Assembly: GCA_044226395.1 (NCBI GenBank) | Contig: JBGAHD010000003.1 | Coordinates: 124,001 to 188,000, forward strand | Length of the DNA: 64,000 bases | Direction of reading: 5' to 3' | Origin: JBGAHD01 sp044226395 | GTDB lineage: Bacteria > Pseudomonadota > Gammaproteobacteria > Xanthomonadales > Ahniellaceae | Part shown: piece after piece, positions 62,050-64,000 of the stretch | Layout: every line of letters starts with the position of its first letter | Position numbering within the stretch: the first letter of the stretch is position 1 | Notes under the pieces: model-generated | The model's input: only the letters and a program-made list of their open reading frames with translations | The model's database searches: none | What the model was told of the DNA's origin: nothing | Translations under genes and position numbers: made by a program

Positions 62050-63051
62050 ATGAAATTGCGCATACTGGCCGCCTTCCTCGTGGCGGTGGTCGTGGTAATG
62101 CTGGCTTCCCGTTTGGGATGGCTGGGTGGATGGCTGCCCGGCGCGCGTCCGGTATCCCTGTTGGCCTTGGTGCCCGAGGCACCGACCCCGAATGTTGCCA
62201 GACGAACGAAGGCACTGTCCGATCTGAAGATCGCGCAAGCGCGCATCGAGGACGCCAAGCTTGCCTTGGCCGCGCTCAACACTCAGGTGACGACGAGCGA
62301 CTCCGAGGAAGTGCGTAGTCGCGTCAGCGATCACGCGGCGGAGCTTTCCCTGCAGTTGTCGCGTCACTACGCGTGGCTTGGCGTTACGCATCAGATGCTG
62401 GGGCAAAACGAGGATGCGCTCGCGGCCTTTCAGGAGGCAACGAATACCGCGCCAGAGAACAAAGCCTTGTGGTTTTCCCTCGGCTCCGCGCTTTCGATGC
62501 TTGATCGCGAACAAGAGGCGGAAGATGCCTTCAGAAAGGGCATGGAAGCGCCCAATTCCGATCCCGCGCTCCTGGCGATGGCCGCCGCACACTACTTGCA
62601 GTCGGCGAAATACGCGCAAGTCAAACCCTTCATTATTGCCCAGGATGAGAGCGTCCATCCCCTGCATCAAGCCTATGGCGCGATCCGCGGCATCCTCGCG
62701 GCCAAGGCGCAAGGTCAGGACGCCAGCGACTACGCCGAAATGATCGTGCGAATCAACGCCGTGCCCCAGCGCTTTTGGCCGCAACCGCTGTTTGATTACG
62801 TTCAAGGCAAGGCCACTGAAGCGGAAGTAGCCGAGTCGGTCATCGGCCCCAACGGAAACGCCAACCTCGATCGTCTATGCGAAGCGCTCTATTACATCGG
62901 ACTAGCGCACGAGATCGATGGCGACTGGGGCACGGCGCTGGCCTACTATCAGGGCGTGTTGGCGACTGGAATCTCGGACTACACGGAATATCATGGCGCG
63001 GAGTTGGGATTGCGACGGATCGAGAATCGCGCCAACGCCGACAGAAACTAG
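62050..63051 (+). CDS. Membrane-anchored TPR protein
   Basis: 333 residues. One N-terminal helix (ILAAFLVAVVVVMLASRLGWL) acts as a signal anchor. Two or three TPR-like units follow (RHYAWLGVTHQMLGQNEDALAAFQEAT, ALWFSLGSALSMLDREQEAEDAFRKGM and, near the C-terminus, LYYIGLAHEIDGDWGTALAYYQGVL). The partner is unknown. The ATG at 62050 follows a GGAG. Codon use looks less extreme in GC at third positions than in the genes before it. Confidence 0.75.
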   Translation: MKLRILAAFLVAVVVVMLASRLGWLGGWLPGARPVSLLALVPEAPTPNVARRTKALSDLKIAQARIEDAKLALAALNTQVTTSDSEEVRSRVSDHAAELSLQLSRHYAWLGVTHQMLGQNEDALAAFQEATNTAPENKALWFSLGSALSMLDREQEAEDAFRKGMEAPNSDPALLAMAAAHYLQSAKYAQVKPFIIAQDESVHPLHQAYGAIRGILAAKAQGQDASDYAEMIVRINAVPQRFWPQPLFDYVQGKATEAEVAESVIGPNGNANLDRLCEALYYIGLAHEIDGDWGTALAYYQGVLATGISDYTEYHGAELGLRRIENRANADRN

Positions 63052-63219
63052 TGACCAAGTGACGCTGAGGGTCGGCTCGCCACCTTCGGCGAATTCTGAA
63101 AGCGGAGATATGTCTGCTCCGATTCAAGTGCGATCTCGATTCCGCGTTCTTCGCGTCCCTCTTGGCGCGATCCTTCGGACTCGGCCGTATTCGCCCCTTC
63201 CGACCAAGTTGCCGCGACC

Positions 63220-63735
63220 ATGACCAGCGTGTTCCAAATCGAGGTCGGCAATCCCTCGGTGATCGAAGGCGCCTCGGGTCACGCGAGTGATCTCAGTGAG
63301 GCCATCGAGATGCTGTATTCCATGGAAACCCCGGACGCAAAATTGAACTGGGGTGGCCAGTGGCTGAACATCAACTACAAGTATGACGCCAGCGTTATCG
63401 TTCCCGACGTCATCGAGTTGCTGGAACGATGCGTTGCTGGCAAAGATGGACGGCTGCGCGTGTGCTTCGGGTCGAATACCTTTCGAGTGGACTGGGACGT
63501 CAACTTTCGAGGTGATCTTGTCTCTGTCATTTCCCTTTGGGAATGCGTATCCGGCGCCAGCGTGGCCATCTTGAACGCGGTCGGCCAGCTGGCTATCGGA
63601 CGAGAGCGCTTTATGGGCGAATGGCTGAAGCTTCTCGGACGAATCGTCGTTGATCTTGAGTCGACTCCGATAACGCTCTTGGACGATGATCTACTGGTGA
63701 GAGCGCGGCGCCTATTGAGCAAGCGAGTGCGGTAA
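63220..63735 (+). CDS. Small protein of unknown function
   Basis: 171 residues, not recognised, no signal peptide or helix. Visible segments include LNWGGQWLNINYKYD, CVAGKDGRLRVCFGSNTFRVDWDV, and a helical end (FMGEWLKLLGRIVVDLE). Composition is notably less GC-biased than upstream genes. The next partial gene, 48 nt later, codes for a protein of similar type. Such small cytosolic pairs can be immunity-like proteins, but I cannot show that. Confidence 0.55.
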   Translation: MTSVFQIEVGNPSVIEGASGHASDLSEAIEMLYSMETPDAKLNWGGQWLNINYKYDASVIVPDVIELLERCVAGKDGRLRVCFGSNTFRVDWDVNFRGDLVSVISLWECVSGASVAILNAVGQLAIGRERFMGEWLKLLGRIVVDLESTPITLLDDDLLVRARRLLSKRVR

Positions 63736-63783
63736 TGATCGCCGTGCCGCTGAGGGTGCCGTTCAACACGGGAAACACCAAGC

Positions 63784-64000
63784 ATGGAGCGCGCATCCGG
63801 GACAATCCATTTCGCCTTCGGTGATCTCCATTCCACCATCGAAGACGCCGAGGCGCATTGGGAGTTGCTTCTCCATATCAACACGACGTTCGAGCTCCGG
63901 GTGGATGGGCAGGTTGTTTTTAGTGAAGTCGAATTCCCCATCGTCGAGTTCGCGTCGCAAGCGGCTCATTGGCTAAGGAGCACGGCAGTCGATTTCAAAT
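63784..64000 (+). CDS. Small protein of unknown function, 3'-truncated by the window edge
   Basis: The first 72 residues are visible: MERASGTIHFAFGDLHSTIED, then WELLLHINTTFELRVDGQVVFSE, VEFPIVEFASQAAHWL. The last shows a short strand-turn-strand plus a helix, resembling small regulatory or immunity-like domains. It sits 48 nt after a protein of similar kind, and may be cotranscribed. The reading frame is open to the last base. Function unknown. Confidence 0.5.
   Translation, partial: MERASGTIHFAFGDLHSTIEDAEAHWELLLHINTTFELRVDGQVVFSEVEFPIVEFASQAAHWLRSTAVDFK

Overview
The window is GC-rich, densely coded chromosomal DNA from a Gram-negative bacterium. The block lgt-thyA-folA // apaH-apaG-rsmA-pdxA-surA-lptD, the paired ubiquinone hydroxylases, an LptD with the four-cysteine pattern, and many large secreted proteins point to a gammaproteobacterium of the Xanthomonadales/Lysobacterales. 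The placement is inference; no rRNA or tRNA gene is present to test it.

Layout. 0-2.2 kb: end of a TPR protein, a repeat array and a RAYT-type (REP-associated tyrosine) transposase. 2.2-10.5 kb: a DUF255/thioredoxin-fold protein, divergent from rlmI, a repeat-bearing protein of unknown function and a beta-propeller diguanylate cyclase. 10.6-22 kb: conserved housekeeping block, interrupted between folA and apaH by an ECF sigma factor plus Ser/Thr kinase pair. 22-24.5 kb: msrB, then a three-gene operon (DUF6580-like membrane protein, cobalamin adenosyltransferase, histone-deacetylase-like hydrolase). 25.3-27.8 kb: two overlapping Ubi-type FAD hydroxylases. 27.8-32.6 kb: a GH17-GT2 glucan synthase-like protein and a secreted beta-helix protein. 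32.6-37 kb: a second ECF/Ser-Thr kinase pair and a TVP38/DedA-like membrane protein. 37-43.3 kb: a secreted Calx-beta nuclease and an FG-GAP-like protein. 43.5-49.2 kb: a translationally coupled signalling operon, FHA-GAF -> Ser/Thr kinase-TPR -> histidine kinase -> NarL-type regulator. 49.2-61.7 kb: more exported proteins, rlmM and two paralogous S8 proteases. 61.7-64 kb: a TPR protein and two small proteins of unknown function that look less GC-rich.

The most striking signal is a short interspersed repeat with core GGACACCCA (extended GGACACCCAYSAAnTCGA). I count 33 exact copies, all confined to five clusters (about 0.79-1.03, 2.88-3.01, 6.10-6.49, 24.6-25.3 and 41.5-42.0 kb). Each cluster has a G-run or G-rich tract at one edge. 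The first lies just upstream of the RAYT transposase. Three clusters enter or lie inside coding sequence; in one protein nine consecutive copies keep the same reading frame and are read as Asp-Thr-His. I do not recognise this repeat family and treat it as the best candidate for an undescribed element.

Other structure not explained by genes: a short Phe-x-x-Gly-Phe-Glu tag on secreted proteins (C-terminal in three, internal in one), a near-palindrome CTGAGGGAAAACCCCCAG upstream of three exported-protein genes, a 143-nt cloverleaf-like inverted repeat at 52.6 kb, and a 35-nt tandem palindromic repeat at 43.3-43.5 kb.
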